Shown: piece by piece, positions 40,340-49,007 of the stretch
How positions within the stretch are numbered: position 1 is the stretch's first letter
How the letters are laid out: each line of letters begins with the position of its first letter
NCBI RefSeq assembly: GCF_032121415.1
Contig: NZ_CP135079.1
Coordinates: 5,518,001 to 5,582,000 of the forward strand
DNA length: 64,000 nucleotides
Source: Streptomyces parvus
Lineage (GTDB): Bacteria > Actinomycetota > Actinomycetes > Streptomycetales > Streptomycetaceae
Reading direction: 5' to 3'
Position numbers and translations under genes: made by a program
The notes under the pieces: model-generated
Databases searched by the model: none
Told to the model about the DNA's origin: nothing
The model's input: only the letters and a program-made list of their open reading frames with translations

Positions 40340-41323
40340 ATGACGACCGAACTCCCCGTCCCGCCCCAGGAATCCGCCCGTTCCCTACTGCGGCCCGGCT
40401 CCCGCATATTCGTCGCGGGACACCGCGGCCTGGTCGGCTCGGCGGTGGCCCGCCGCCTCGCAGACGACGGCCACGAGGTGCTCACCCGCGGCCGTGACCT
40501 CCTCGACCTGCGCGACGCCGCGCGGACCGAGACGTATCTCAAGGAGGTCCGCCCGGACGCCGTGGTGCTGGCCGCCGCCAAGGTGGGCGGGATCATGGCC
40601 AACAGCACCTTTCCGGTGCAGTTCCTGGAGGACAACCTGCGCATCCAGCTCAGCGTGATCGCGGGCGCGCACGCGGCCGGGACGGAGCGGCTGCTCTTCC
40701 TCGGCTCGTCGTGCATCTACCCCCGGCTCGCGCCCCAGCCGATCCGCGAGGAGTCGCTGCTCACCGGGGAGCTGGAGCCCACCAACGAGGCGTACGCCCT
40801 CGCCAAGATCGCCGGAATCGTCCAGACCCAGTCCTACCGGCGGCAGTACGGCGCCTCCTACATCAGCGCCATGCCCACCAATCTCTACGGGCCCGGCGAC
40901 AACTTCGACCTGGAGACCTCGCACGTCCTGCCCGCGCTGATCCGCCGCTTCCACGAGGCGCGCAGGGACGGGGCCCCCGAGGTCACCCTGTGGGGTTCCG
41001 GCTCGCCGCGCCGCGAGTTCCTCCATGTCGACGACCTCGCCGCCGCCTGCGTGAGCCTGCTGGAGGCCTACGACGGCGACGAACCCGTCAACATCGGCTG
41101 CGGCGAGGACCTCACCATCCGCGAACTGGCGGAGACCGTACGGGATGTGACGGGATACGAGGGACGCATCGCCTGGGACACCTCGAAGCCCGACGGGACC
41201 CCCCGCAAGCTGCTCGACGTCACCCGCCTGAACGCCCTCGGCTTCACGCCGAAGATCCCGCTGCGCGACGGCATCGCCCGCACCTACGCCTGGTGGCTCG
41301 GACAACTCCCGCCCGGACAGTGA
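40340..41323 (+). CDS. fcl: GDP-L-fucose synthase
   Basis: Epimerase-reductase that turns GDP-4-keto-6-deoxymannose into GDP-L-fucose. The 327-residue SDR protein has FVAGHRGLVGSAVARRL (NADP site), FLGSSCIYPRLAPQPIREE, and the active site YALAKIAGI with Tyr-x3-Lys, all as in WcaG/Fcl. The C-terminal substrate-binding region includes GSGSPRREFLHVDDLA. ATG 40340 gives a short N-terminal extension before the Rossmann fold. It is divergent from gmd; together they supply fucose for the exopolysaccharide. Confidence 0.95.
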   Translation: MTTELPVPPQESARSLLRPGSRIFVAGHRGLVGSAVARRLADDGHEVLTRGRDLLDLRDAARTETYLKEVRPDAVVLAAAKVGGIMANSTFPVQFLEDNLRIQLSVIAGAHAAGTERLLFLGSSCIYPRLAPQPIREESLLTGELEPTNEAYALAKIAGIVQTQSYRRQYGASYISAMPTNLYGPGDNFDLETSHVLPALIRRFHEARRDGAPEVTLWGSGSPRREFLHVDDLAAACVSLLEAYDGDEPVNIGCGEDLTIRELAETVRDVTGYEGRIAWDTSKPDGTPRKLLDVTRLNALGFTPKIPLRDGIARTYAWWLGQLPPGQ

Positions 41324-41395
41324 CCGCCCGCCGCCGGGAGCACCCTCTCGGCGGCACACCGGTGGTGCTCCTCGCATCCGGCCGCCCGTCGCCAT

Positions 41396-42955
41396 TCAGT
41401 ACGCCCCGCGGCCGTCGGTGACGGCGCGCACGGTGCGGGCGAGGAGTCCCATGTCGGCGGCGACCGACCAGTTGTCCACGTACCAGAGGTCGAGCGAGAC
41501 GGTCTCCTGCCAGCTCAGGTCGGAGCGCCCGCTCACCTGCCACAGGCCCGTGAGCCCCGGCTTCACCGTGAGCCGGCGGTGCTCCCGCTCGTCGTAGCGG
41601 GACGCCTCCTCCGGCAGCGGCGGCCGTGGCCCCACCAACGACATATGGCCCAGCAACACATTGACCAGTTGCGGGAGTTCGTCGATCGACGTACGCCGCA
41701 GCATCCGGCCGACCGGAGTCACCCGGGGGTCTCTGCGCATCTTGAACAGCGGCCCGTCGACCTCGTTGACCACGGCGAGCTGCGCCTTGAGATGCTCCGC
41801 GTCCGCCACCATCGTGCGGAACTTCCACATGGTGAACGGCCGGTTGTGCTGCCCCTGCCGCACCTGCCGGTGGAAGACCGGCCCCCGAGAGGACAGCCGG
41901 ACGCTCAACGCCACCGTCAGCAACAGCGGTGCCAGGGCCAGCAGTCCGAACAGGGCGCCCGTACGGTCCAGCACGGTCTTGACCATCGCCTGCGGCCCCC
42001 CGCGCAGCGGCGGCGCGATGTGCAGCAGGGTGAGCCCGGCCACGGTCACGGGACGCACCCGCTCGGCCGCCACGCCGGACAGTTCGGAGAGAACGGACAG
42101 TGCGACGCCCCGGTCGTGCAGCCCCCAGCCGAGGCGTCGCAGCCGGTCACCGGTCAGCTGCGGCCCCGGAGCCACCAGCACCAGGTCCGCCCCATGGGCG
42201 TAGACGCCGGCGAGCACCGTCGGCACATCGTCGTCGGCCGGGCAGGACGCGAGGCGGCCCGGGATCTGCACCCCCTCCGCCTCCAGCCGGGCGGTGCCCA
42301 CCGGAATGGCGGCGACCAGGGCGTAGTCGTGGTCCGTACGGGAGGCGAGCAGCCCGGCCGCCCGGTCCATGCCCGCAGCCTCACCGACCAGCAGCACCCT
42401 GCGGACCCGGCCGGCCCGTCGGGCGGAGCGCGGCCACCGCCGCAGCCCCGACACCGCGGCGGCCACCAGCAGCCCCGGCGCGACGGCCACGACGGCCGTG
42501 GCCGGGTCCACCGGGCTGCCCGCAGCCGTGTGCAGCACGGCCAGCAGGCCGATGAGCACGAGCCAGTCGCCGACCGCGCCCACCGCGCAGGAAGCACCGC
42601 CGGGCTCGGCCCGCAGCCGGTCGGTGTACCGCCCCCGGGCGCCGCGCAGCCCGGACCACAGCAGCCCTGCGACCGCGGCGGCCGCCAGCGGGCGGGGCTG
42701 GTCCCCCGCGTGCAGCAGCAGCCAGGCCGGACCGGCCAGGCCCAGCAGGTCGGTCAGTGCGGCGAGGACCGGCCCGCGCGCGGGTATCCGCCGGGCCGGT
42801 GCCGGGCCTGCCGGGTCGCGCTGAGCCGTCGGGGCCCTCCAGATCTGCTCCAGGGCCGCCGTGCGATTCCGGGAGGCGGCGGTGCGAGAGCGCGGTGCGC
42901 CCCGGAGCCCCACCGGTCCGGATAGGTCGGTATCAGGTATTTCGACATGCCCCAT
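41396..42955 (-). CDS. Initiating sugar transferase (polyprenyl glycosylphosphotransferase)
   Basis: A 519-residue membrane enzyme that links the first sugar-1-phosphate of the repeat unit to undecaprenyl phosphate. The N-terminal half has several helices and a Rossmann-like domain with VRRVLLVGEAAGMDRAAGLL (WbaP/WcaJ layout). The C-terminal catalytic part has FTMWKFRTMVADAEHL, DELPQLVNVLLGHMSLVGPRPPLPEEA and the closing VKPGLTGLWQVSGRSDLSW, the bacterial sugar transferase signature. ATG 42955 follows TGGGGGG; the frame is open to 43288 but that part is unlike the family. It stands between fcl and the iron-regulated surface protein operon and marks the start point of polymer synthesis. Confidence 0.93.
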   Translation of the reverse strand: MGHVEIPDTDLSGPVGLRGAPRSRTAASRNRTAALEQIWRAPTAQRDPAGPAPARRIPARGPVLAALTDLLGLAGPAWLLLHAGDQPRPLAAAAVAGLLWSGLRGARGRYTDRLRAEPGGASCAVGAVGDWLVLIGLLAVLHTAAGSPVDPATAVVAVAPGLLVAAAVSGLRRWPRSARRAGRVRRVLLVGEAAGMDRAAGLLASRTDHDYALVAAIPVGTARLEAEGVQIPGRLASCPADDDVPTVLAGVYAHGADLVLVAPGPQLTGDRLRRLGWGLHDRGVALSVLSELSGVAAERVRPVTVAGLTLLHIAPPLRGGPQAMVKTVLDRTGALFGLLALAPLLLTVALSVRLSSRGPVFHRQVRQGQHNRPFTMWKFRTMVADAEHLKAQLAVVNEVDGPLFKMRRDPRVTPVGRMLRRTSIDELPQLVNVLLGHMSLVGPRPPLPEEASRYDEREHRRLTVKPGLTGLWQVSGRSDLSWQETVSLDLWYVDNWSVAADMGLLARTVRAVTDGRGAY

Positions 42956-43332
42956 GAGCCCCCCAGCCACAGTTGCACCCCCACAAACGGGACGCATCCG
43001 CCGATCCCATGGACTGACGGATGCGCCCTCGCTCGGTGCACGATATCCACACACGTGCCATTTCGCTGGAGTTCTCGTGAAGTTCAGACGGCTCGGTTCA
43101 GACACGGCTGATCGACCGGAACCGTCCGATGTCGCCTGGTGGGCAAGGATGTTGACGGAGTGACCGCCGGGTAAGCGCTTGTGCCCGTCGGTGCCGAGAG
43201 GGCGGCTCGCGGAGGTCCGGCCCGGCCGCGCCCCGGCGGGAGATGCGTGAACCCCCTGGCGGGCGGTGTGCCCGGCCAGGGGGTTCACGCATCCCCCTCG
43301 CGGCCCCGAGAGGTGCGAGGGCTGCTACGACG
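42956..43332. other. Non-coding gap between the sugar transferase and the LAXTG protein gene
   Basis: No supported gene. It holds a perfect inverted repeat CGCATCCG (42993-43000) and CGGATGCG (43018-43025) 38-70 bp before the sugar transferase start, a candidate operator or leader hairpin; a direct repeat GTTCAGAC (43082-43089, 43096-43103); and the large hairpin at 43242-43293. The sugar transferase promoter should lie within 42980-43110. Confidence 0.65.
43242..43293 (-). terminator. Perfect 19-bp-arm hairpin, terminator of the LAXTG protein operon
   Basis: GATGCGTGAACCCCCTGGC (43242-43260) and GCCAGGGGGTTCACGCATC (43275-43293) are perfect complements, and the 14-nt loop contains a further GGGC/GCCC pair. 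It begins 40 bp after the stop codon of the leftward surface-protein gene. No U-tract follows. It is by far the strongest hairpin noticed in the window. Confidence 0.8.
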
Positions 43333-45537
43333 TCAGAGAGCGCCCTCCGTGCGCCTCCTGGCGCGCCGGTGGACCAGCGCCCCGGCGCCAACGAGCGCTG
43401 CTGCCGCGAGAGTTACCGATGTCATAGGGGCCCCGGTGGCCGCCAGGCCGCCGCCACCGGACGTGGAGGCGGTCCCGGTGCCGCCCGTGAGACCCCCGCC
43501 GACCGTGGAACCGGAGCCGCCGACCGTACCGCTGGAGCCTCTGGCCGTACCCGTGGAGCCGGAGTCCCCGGAGCCGCCGCTCGCACGCGTACCGCTGTCG
43601 CCACCTGTCGACCCGTCACCTCCCGTACTGCCGGAGCCGTTGGAGGTATCACCGCCGCCGCCCGTGGCCCCACCGCTGTCGCCGCCGGTGGCCGCGGTGA
43701 CGGTGAGTGTCACGGCGGCGGTGCGGGTGGTGCCGGCGTCGTTGCGGAACTCGGCGCGGTAGCGGTAGCCGTCCTGCGCGGTGCGCGCGGTGAACGTGAG
43801 GGTGGGTTCCGTCGCGTCCTCGACGTCCTTCCAGGTCTGCGAGCCGTCGGTGCTGACCTGCCAGCGGACCGCGGGCTCCGGGGCGCCCTCCGCCTCGGCG
43901 GTGAGGGCGACCTCCTCGCCCTCCTTCGCCGTGAGGTCGGCGGGGGCGCGGCTCACCAGGGGCGAGACCTGCCGGACCAGCTTGGTGATCTTCCCCTCTG
44001 CGGGGCTGGTCACGAAGACGGTGGCGCCGCCCGGTTCGACGGCGAGCGAGGCCGCACCGGCCTGGGAGTGGTTGCCGGGCAGCGGCAGGTCCTGGGCGGC
44101 CGCGGCGAAGTCCTCGCTGCCGTACACGGTCAGCGTCCCGTTGTTGTCGTTGGCCGGGTCGGAGAGGTCCCCGCCGTCCTGCCAGACGACGTAGGCCCGG
44201 CCCGACGCCGTGTCGAAGGCGGCGTCACGGGCCAGGTCCTTGCCGACGAGCGTCTTGACCAGGGTGCCCGCGGCGTCGAAGACCAGCACCGACCGGTCGA
44301 CCCCGACCCACACCGCGCCGGTGGCCGGGTCCGTCGCGGTGAATCCGGCCATGCCCGGCCCGCCGGGCAGGTCGAAGGAACCGCCGACGGTGAACGACGC
44401 GAGGTCCACTCGGTGCAGTTTCCCGGCCGCGAAGTCGGTGTACCAGAGCGCACCCCGCTCGGGGTCGGCGGCGAACCGGGTGCCGCCGGGCAGGGTGAGG
44501 GTCCGGGTCGCCGTGCCGGTGGCCCGCTCGATCTCGGAGAGCGTCGCGCCCTGGGCGACCAGGGCCGTGTCCGGGGTCGTACCGGGGGCGATGTCGGTGA
44601 TGGTGGACCCGGCGAGCCAGACGCCCGAGGCCGCCTTGTCCCCGGACTCGGCGCTGCCGACTCCCCGCAGCGGATAGTGGTAGACGACGCCGTCGCCCGG
44701 CAGCGGTCCCGCGATGCGCGCGGCGGCCGAGGGCCGCAGCGCACCGGTGGATCCGGGGGCCTGGCTGATCCAGCTCTCGGACGTCCCGTCCTCGGGGTTC
44801 AGTACGTGGAGCCCGCGCTCGTCGGCGTCGGCCGTGTCGGGGAGGTTGTCCGCGCCGACGTACAGCTTCTTCGAGTCGGGGTGCAGCAGCAGGTCCAGCG
44901 GCTTGCCCGCGGTGGTGAAGTCGGCGGCGGCCTTGTAGGAGACGGTTCCCGCGGGCACGTCGACCCCCTCGCCGCCCGGCTCCCGGCCGGCGAAGGCGAC
45001 GGGTATGCGTACGTCCTGCCTGCGGTCGCCGGCGGCGCGGTGGTCGGCGCGGGTGACGACGGAGCAGGCCACCTCGGCGCAGTCGAGGCCGTCGCCCTTC
45101 TCCGCGATCTCGATCTCCACGTCGAAGGTGCCGCCTGGCCCGAAGGCCTGCGCGAGACCGCCCTCGTACGGGTCGCCCGGAGGCACGATCCACTGCGAGG
45201 TCTTCGAACCGCCGCTCATGTCCGCGCCGCCGAGGCAGGGGGAGGGCACGCGGTGGTCCCCGTTGTCCTTGCACAGGGCGACGTAGACGCCGGTGGTGAG
45301 GCCGTAGTCCTCGCCCCGGACCCGGACCTTCTGCCCGGCCGGGGCGAGACCGGCGGTGGCCGAGACGGTGAGCTTCTGCCCCTGGGGGCCGGTGGCGGTC
45401 CTCGGGGTGCCGGCGTCGGCGCCGACCGCCGCGCCGACGGGGACCCCCGCGAGCAGCAGGGCGGCGACGGCGGCCGTGGCCGCCCGGCGTCCCGGCCTGC
45501 TGCGGCCGCCGGGCGGGGTGCCCGGAGTCGATGTCAT
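43333..45537 (-). CDS. LAXTG-anchored surface protein: neocarzinostatin-like domain, beta-propeller, Ig-like domain
   Basis: A 734-residue cell-surface protein. Parts in order: signal peptide (about 1-40); a domain (about 55-185) shared with the next upstream gene, with VYVALCKD, PSPCLGGAD and CAEVACSVVTRADH; repeated strands such as KKLYVGADNLPD, GVWLAGSTITD and GALWYTDFAAGKLHRVDL forming a propeller (about 195-520); an Ig-like domain (about 530-630; EEVALTAEAEGAPEP to GYRYRAEFRNDAG); a Gly/Ser/Thr linker; and the sorting signal LAATG (698-702), hydrophobic helix and Arg-rich tail. LAXTG is the class E sortase motif of Streptomyces, so it is wall-anchored. The ATG follows AGGAATGAC. Probably co-transcribed from the iron-box promoter. 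Confidence 0.85.
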   Translation of the reverse strand: MTSTPGTPPGGRSRPGRRAATAAVAALLLAGVPVGAAVGADAGTPRTATGPQGQKLTVSATAGLAPAGQKVRVRGEDYGLTTGVYVALCKDNGDHRVPSPCLGGADMSGGSKTSQWIVPPGDPYEGGLAQAFGPGGTFDVEIEIAEKGDGLDCAEVACSVVTRADHRAAGDRRQDVRIPVAFAGREPGGEGVDVPAGTVSYKAAADFTTAGKPLDLLLHPDSKKLYVGADNLPDTADADERGLHVLNPEDGTSESWISQAPGSTGALRPSAAARIAGPLPGDGVVYHYPLRGVGSAESGDKAASGVWLAGSTITDIAPGTTPDTALVAQGATLSEIERATGTATRTLTLPGGTRFAADPERGALWYTDFAAGKLHRVDLASFTVGGSFDLPGGPGMAGFTATDPATGAVWVGVDRSVLVFDAAGTLVKTLVGKDLARDAAFDTASGRAYVVWQDGGDLSDPANDNNGTLTVYGSEDFAAAAQDLPLPGNHSQAGAASLAVEPGGATVFVTSPAEGKITKLVRQVSPLVSRAPADLTAKEGEEVALTAEAEGAPEPAVRWQVSTDGSQTWKDVEDATEPTLTFTARTAQDGYRYRAEFRNDAGTTRTAAVTLTVTAATGGDSGGATGGGGDTSNGSGSTGGDGSTGGDSGTRASGGSGDSGSTGTARGSSGTVGGSGSTVGGGLTGGTGTASTSGGGGLAATGAPMTSVTLAAAALVGAGALVHRRARRRTEGAL

Positions 45538-45622
45538 GTCATTCCTCGTCAGGACGCGTGGCAGCCCGGCCCCGGCAGGAACGGCCGGGACCGGGCAGCG
45601 GGGCTGGAGAACTCGTCCGGTG

Positions 45623-46159
45623 CTACCCGAAGGTGATCGGAGCGTGGACGTCGTACTTGCGGTCGTTGGTGTCGGTGTGGTCGGCGCGGGTCACGACGGC
45701 GCACTCGACGGTGTCGCCGCAGACGTTGCCGCCGCCGAGGTCGGCCTTGACGTGTATCCGGACGCTGAAGGTGCCGCCCGCGCCGAAGGGCGAGGTGTTG
45801 GGGAGGCCGCCGCCCAGGCTGGAGACCCAGTGCGAGGCGCCGGTGGTGCCGGATTCGTCCTGGCCGCCGAGACACGGCGACGGCTTGTTGGCGCCCTGGG
45901 CGCCGTCCACCACGCACAGGCTCACGTAGACGCCCTGGGCGGTGTTGTAACCGCTGCCGGTGACAGTGATGTTGGCGCCCGAGGCGGCCGCGCTGTCGGG
46001 GGCCGTCAGCGACAGGTTGTAGGTGGTGCCGCCTTCGGTGACGGTACGGGTGCCGGTCGCGGCGGCGGCGGGGGAGGCGACGGCCACGGCCAGTGCGGCG
46101 GCGGCGAACGCGGCGAGGCCCGCGCGGGCGACGGTACGGGTGGAGGGAACAGCACTCAC
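45623..46159 (-). CDS. Secreted neocarzinostatin-like domain protein, iron-regulated
   Basis: A 178-residue exported protein: signal peptide (about 1-33, ending ASPAAA) followed by one Ig-like domain. Two cysteine pairs, one widely spaced (LC ... PSPC) and one close (CGDTVEC), and a final strand PITFG resemble the disulfide plan of neocarzinostatin/macromomycin apoproteins. VVTRADHTDTNDRKYDVHAP is nearly repeated in the following gene's N-terminal domain, so the two are paralogous. GTG 46159 has an AGAAAGGTG ribosome-binding site; the frame is open to 46204. An IdeR/DmdR-type iron box lies 55 bp upstream. A role in iron or heme capture is inferred from regulation only; it has no known HtaA/NEAT signature. 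Confidence 0.8.
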   Translation of the reverse strand: MSAVPSTRTVARAGLAAFAAAALAVAVASPAAAATGTRTVTEGGTTYNLSLTAPDSAAASGANITVTGSGYNTAQGVYVSLCVVDGAQGANKPSPCLGGQDESGTTGASHWVSSLGGGLPNTSPFGAGGTFSVRIHVKADLGGGNVCGDTVECAVVTRADHTDTNDRKYDVHAPITFG

Positions 46160-46213
46160 GGGATGAGCACCTTTCTCGGCATCGGTAACCAGAACCACGG
46201 ACACCCAGTCGAC

Positions 46214-46232
46214 TTAGGTAAGGCATACCTAA
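46214..46232 (-). promoter_or_regulatory. Iron box (IdeR/DmdR1-type operator)
   Basis: TTAGGTAAGGCATACCTAA matches the 19-bp actinobacterial iron-box consensus TTAGGTTAGGCTAACCTAA at all but two central positions and is palindromic in its arms. It overlaps the -10 region of the promoter formed with the -35 at 46250-46255, so iron-loaded repressor would block transcription. Confidence 0.93.
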
Positions 46233-46249
46233 GTACACGTCTGTTGGGT

Positions 46250-46255
46250 TGTCAA
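46250..46255 (-). promoter_or_regulatory. -35 element TTGACA of the iron-box promoter
   Basis: A perfect TTGACA on the - strand. Seventeen bases downstream the iron box begins (TTAGGT), placing the -10 inside the operator. A consensus -35 is rare in this GC-rich window and suggests a strong vegetative promoter when iron is low. Confidence 0.75.
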
Positions 46256-46283
46256 CAAAGCGGCCCGGCCCGTACGGAGAGGG

Positions 46284-48968
46284 TCAGCCGTCGTCGGCCG
46301 ACGGCAGCGCCTGCTCGGTCCAGATGGTCTTTCCGGTCGGCGTGTAGCGGGTGCCCCACCGCTGCACGAGCTGCGCCACGATGAACAGGCCGCGCCCGCC
46401 CTCGTCGTCCTCCGCGCTGTGCCGCAGGTGGGGGGAGGTGTGCCCGGTGTCCGCGACCTCGCACACCAGGGTGCGGTCCCGGATGAGGCGGAGCCCCAGC
46501 GGGCCGCCCGCGTACCGGACCGCGTTGGTGACCAGCTCGCTGACGACGAGCTGGGTCGCGAACACCAGCTCCTCCAGGCCCCAGGCCTCCAGTTGCCCGG
46601 TGGCCAGCTCGCGGGCGCGGCCCACCGACACCGGCTCCGCGCTCAGCTCCCAGTCGGCGACCCGCTCGGCGTCGAGCTCACGGGTGCGGACCAGGAGCAG
46701 GGCCGTGTCGTCGGCGCTCGTGCCGCCCGGCACCAGCGCGGACACCGCCCGGTCGCACAGCTCCTCCAGTGACGCGGAACGGTCGGCGAGCACCCGGCCC
46801 AGCGTGTCGAGGCCGTGGCCGATGTCGTGGTCCCGGCCCTCGACCAGACCGTCGGTGAACAGGGCCAGCAGGCTGCCCACCGGCAGCTCGAACTCCATCG
46901 CCTCGAACGGCAGGCCGCCGAGGCCCAGCGGCGGCCCGGCGGGCAGGTCCGGGAACGACACCCGGCCTCCGGGGTCGACGACCGCCGGCGGCAGATGCCC
47001 GGCCCGGGCCATGACGCACCGCCGGGAGACCGGATCGTAGACCGCGTACAGGCAGGTCGCCCCGGTGGTCACGTCGTACGTCTCGACGGCCCCGCCGTAG
47101 GCGTCCGGCGGCTCCTCCGCGGGCTGCCCCACCAGGTCGTCCAGGCGGGTCAGCAGTTCGTCGGGGGGCATGTCGAGTTGCGCGAAGGCCCGTACGGAGG
47201 TGCGGAGCCGTCCCATGGTGGCGGCGGCCTGGAGACCGTGCCCGACCACGTCCCCCACCACGAGACCGACCCGGGTCCCGGACAGCGGGATCACGTCGAA
47301 CCAGTCCCCGCCGACGCCGGTCACATCGTCGGCGGGCAGATAGCGGTAGGCGGTCCGGACCGCTGACTGCGGCGGCAGGTGGTGCGGCAGCAACTGTCGC
47401 TGGAGGGCGAGGGAGGCGGTGCGCTCGCGGGTGTAGCGGCGCGCGTTGTCGATGCAGACCGCGGCCCGGGCCGCCAGTTCGTCGGCCAGGGAGACCTCGC
47501 CGTTGTCGAACGTGGTCGCCCGGTCGGGGGTGGGGGGCCTGCCCGGGGCGTCGGGCTCCACGCCCCGGTCGAAGGTGACGAGCCCGAGGATGCCGCCCCC
47601 GGCCCGCAGGGGGACGACCAGGGTGCCCTCGTCGAGCACGAGGCCGCCGGAGGCCAGGCTGCGGTGCTGGGGGGAGCCGGGCGGGTAGACGACCGGCGGA
47701 TACGGGTGCCGGTCGTCTCCGGTCGAGCTCGTGGCCCCGGACGCGGCGTGCGGTCGGGCCTCCGGGCCTCCGGAATCCAGCAGTCCGGGGCCCGGGACGC
47801 CCGGCTCGGGCACGTTGGGGTCCGGTCGGCCCGGGTCCGGGAGGGCCGGGTCCGGGACGCCTGGGTCCGGTGTGGCGGAGCCCGGCTCCGAGCGGTCCGC
47901 GACCCGGAGCAGCGACATGTCCGCCGTGCTGCCCACCGCCGCCGTCTCCCCGGTCACCGCTGCCCGTGTGACATCGACCCGTACGGTCGCGGCGAAGTCC
48001 GGCACGGCCACCTCGGCGATCTCCTCGGCGGTGGTGGCCACGTCCAGGACGGTGCCGATCCTGCGGCCGGCCTCGACGAGGAGGGCCAGCCGCTCCTGGA
48101 CCCGGTAGCGGTCGGTGATGTCGAAGGCGTCCTCGCACACCCCGAACACGTGCCCGTGGGCGTCCTCCAGCCGGTAGTAGGCACAGGACCACAGATGGTC
48201 CCTCCCCGGGTCGCTGGGCGGCTGCCCCCGGAAGTTCAGGTCGAGGACCGGCGCGCCGGTGTCGATCACCTGGTGCATGACGCCGTCGAGCGTCTGCGGA
48301 TAGCCCGGGGTCAGGAAGGAGCCGCCGGAGTACAGCTCGTCGGCCCGCTTGCCCCGGAACACGGCCAGCGGCTGCCCGATCTCCCGTTCATAGGCGGTGT
48401 TGCACCAGGTCAGCCGCAGATCGGTGTCGTAGATCGCCAGCCCGACGGGCGACTGGGTGGCCAGCCCCTGGAGCAGGGCGAGCCGCGACTCCCATTGCCG
48501 CAGCTCCCCCACCTCGGCCGCCACCAGGATCCGGTCCGGCGCGCCGGGGCCACGGCCGGCCGCGCCGGGCGGCAGCGGGCACGTCGCCGTCGCCACCAGC
48601 AGCTCCCGGCCGTCCCGGGCGTGGGCCGCGTGGATCGCGTTGCCGACGAGGGACGGCGGGCCGATGCGGGTGGCGGCCGGTCCGGACGCTTCGGCTGATG
48701 CGGCCGGGGGAGCGCCGCCGACCGGGTGCACCGAGAGAAACGCGCTCAGCGGCCGCCCCAGGGCCTCGGCCGCTCCGTAGCCGAGGAGCTCGGCCGCCGC
48801 GGGACTCCAGCCGATGACGGTGCTCTCGGCGTCCAGAACCACCGTGGCCGCCCTGGTGATGTCCAGCGGCCCACGGAAATCGGCGCTCTCCGCCGTGTTC
48901 GCCGCGCTCACGGCGCGACCCCGGCCCGGTTCATTACTCTCAGAATCGGCCCTGCCCGGGACCCGCAC
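46284..48968 (-). CDS. PAS-PAS-GAF SpoIIE-type phosphatase with HATPase domain
   Basis: A multidomain regulator of up to 894 residues. Two PAS domains (about 35-130 with VVLDAESTVIGWSPAAAELLGY, and 165-290 with GLAIYDTDLRLTWCNTAYE) precede a GAF domain (about 300-530) split by a Pro-rich repeat (about 360-395). A PP2C/SpoIIE phosphatase follows (about 545-760) with GGDWFDV, VGDVVGHG, LFTDGLVEGRD and DDTALLLV metal-binding motifs, then an anti-sigma-type ATPase (about 775-890; ELVTNAVRYA N-box, VADTGHTS, GGRGLFIVAQL). Such proteins act on anti-anti-sigma factors in stress or development. The start is uncertain: GTG 48968 is the upstream limit, GTG 48911 gives a more usual length. Confidence 0.9.
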   Translation of the reverse strand: MRVPGRADSESNEPGRGRAVSAANTAESADFRGPLDITRAATVVLDAESTVIGWSPAAAELLGYGAAEALGRPLSAFLSVHPVGGAPPAASAEASGPAATRIGPPSLVGNAIHAAHARDGRELLVATATCPLPPGAAGRGPGAPDRILVAAEVGELRQWESRLALLQGLATQSPVGLAIYDTDLRLTWCNTAYEREIGQPLAVFRGKRADELYSGGSFLTPGYPQTLDGVMHQVIDTGAPVLDLNFRGQPPSDPGRDHLWSCAYYRLEDAHGHVFGVCEDAFDITDRYRVQERLALLVEAGRRIGTVLDVATTAEEIAEVAVPDFAATVRVDVTRAAVTGETAAVGSTADMSLLRVADRSEPGSATPDPGVPDPALPDPGRPDPNVPEPGVPGPGLLDSGGPEARPHAASGATSSTGDDRHPYPPVVYPPGSPQHRSLASGGLVLDEGTLVVPLRAGGGILGLVTFDRGVEPDAPGRPPTPDRATTFDNGEVSLADELAARAAVCIDNARRYTRERTASLALQRQLLPHHLPPQSAVRTAYRYLPADDVTGVGGDWFDVIPLSGTRVGLVVGDVVGHGLQAAATMGRLRTSVRAFAQLDMPPDELLTRLDDLVGQPAEEPPDAYGGAVETYDVTTGATCLYAVYDPVSRRCVMARAGHLPPAVVDPGGRVSFPDLPAGPPLGLGGLPFEAMEFELPVGSLLALFTDGLVEGRDHDIGHGLDTLGRVLADRSASLEELCDRAVSALVPGGTSADDTALLLVRTRELDAERVADWELSAEPVSVGRARELATGQLEAWGLEELVFATQLVVSELVTNAVRYAGGPLGLRLIRDRTLVCEVADTGHTSPHLRHSAEDDEGGRGLFIVAQLVQRWGTRYTPTGKTIWTEQALPSADDG

Positions 48969-49007
48969 AACCGCGGTGCCCCGGGGCGAGGTCGCGGAAA
49001 GCCGGGG

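Noticed and set aside
42956..43288. N-terminal extension of the sugar transferase
   Set aside because: The frame is open, but ATG 42955 has a strong ribosome-binding site and the extra residues are unlike the family and cover regulatory-looking inverted repeats.
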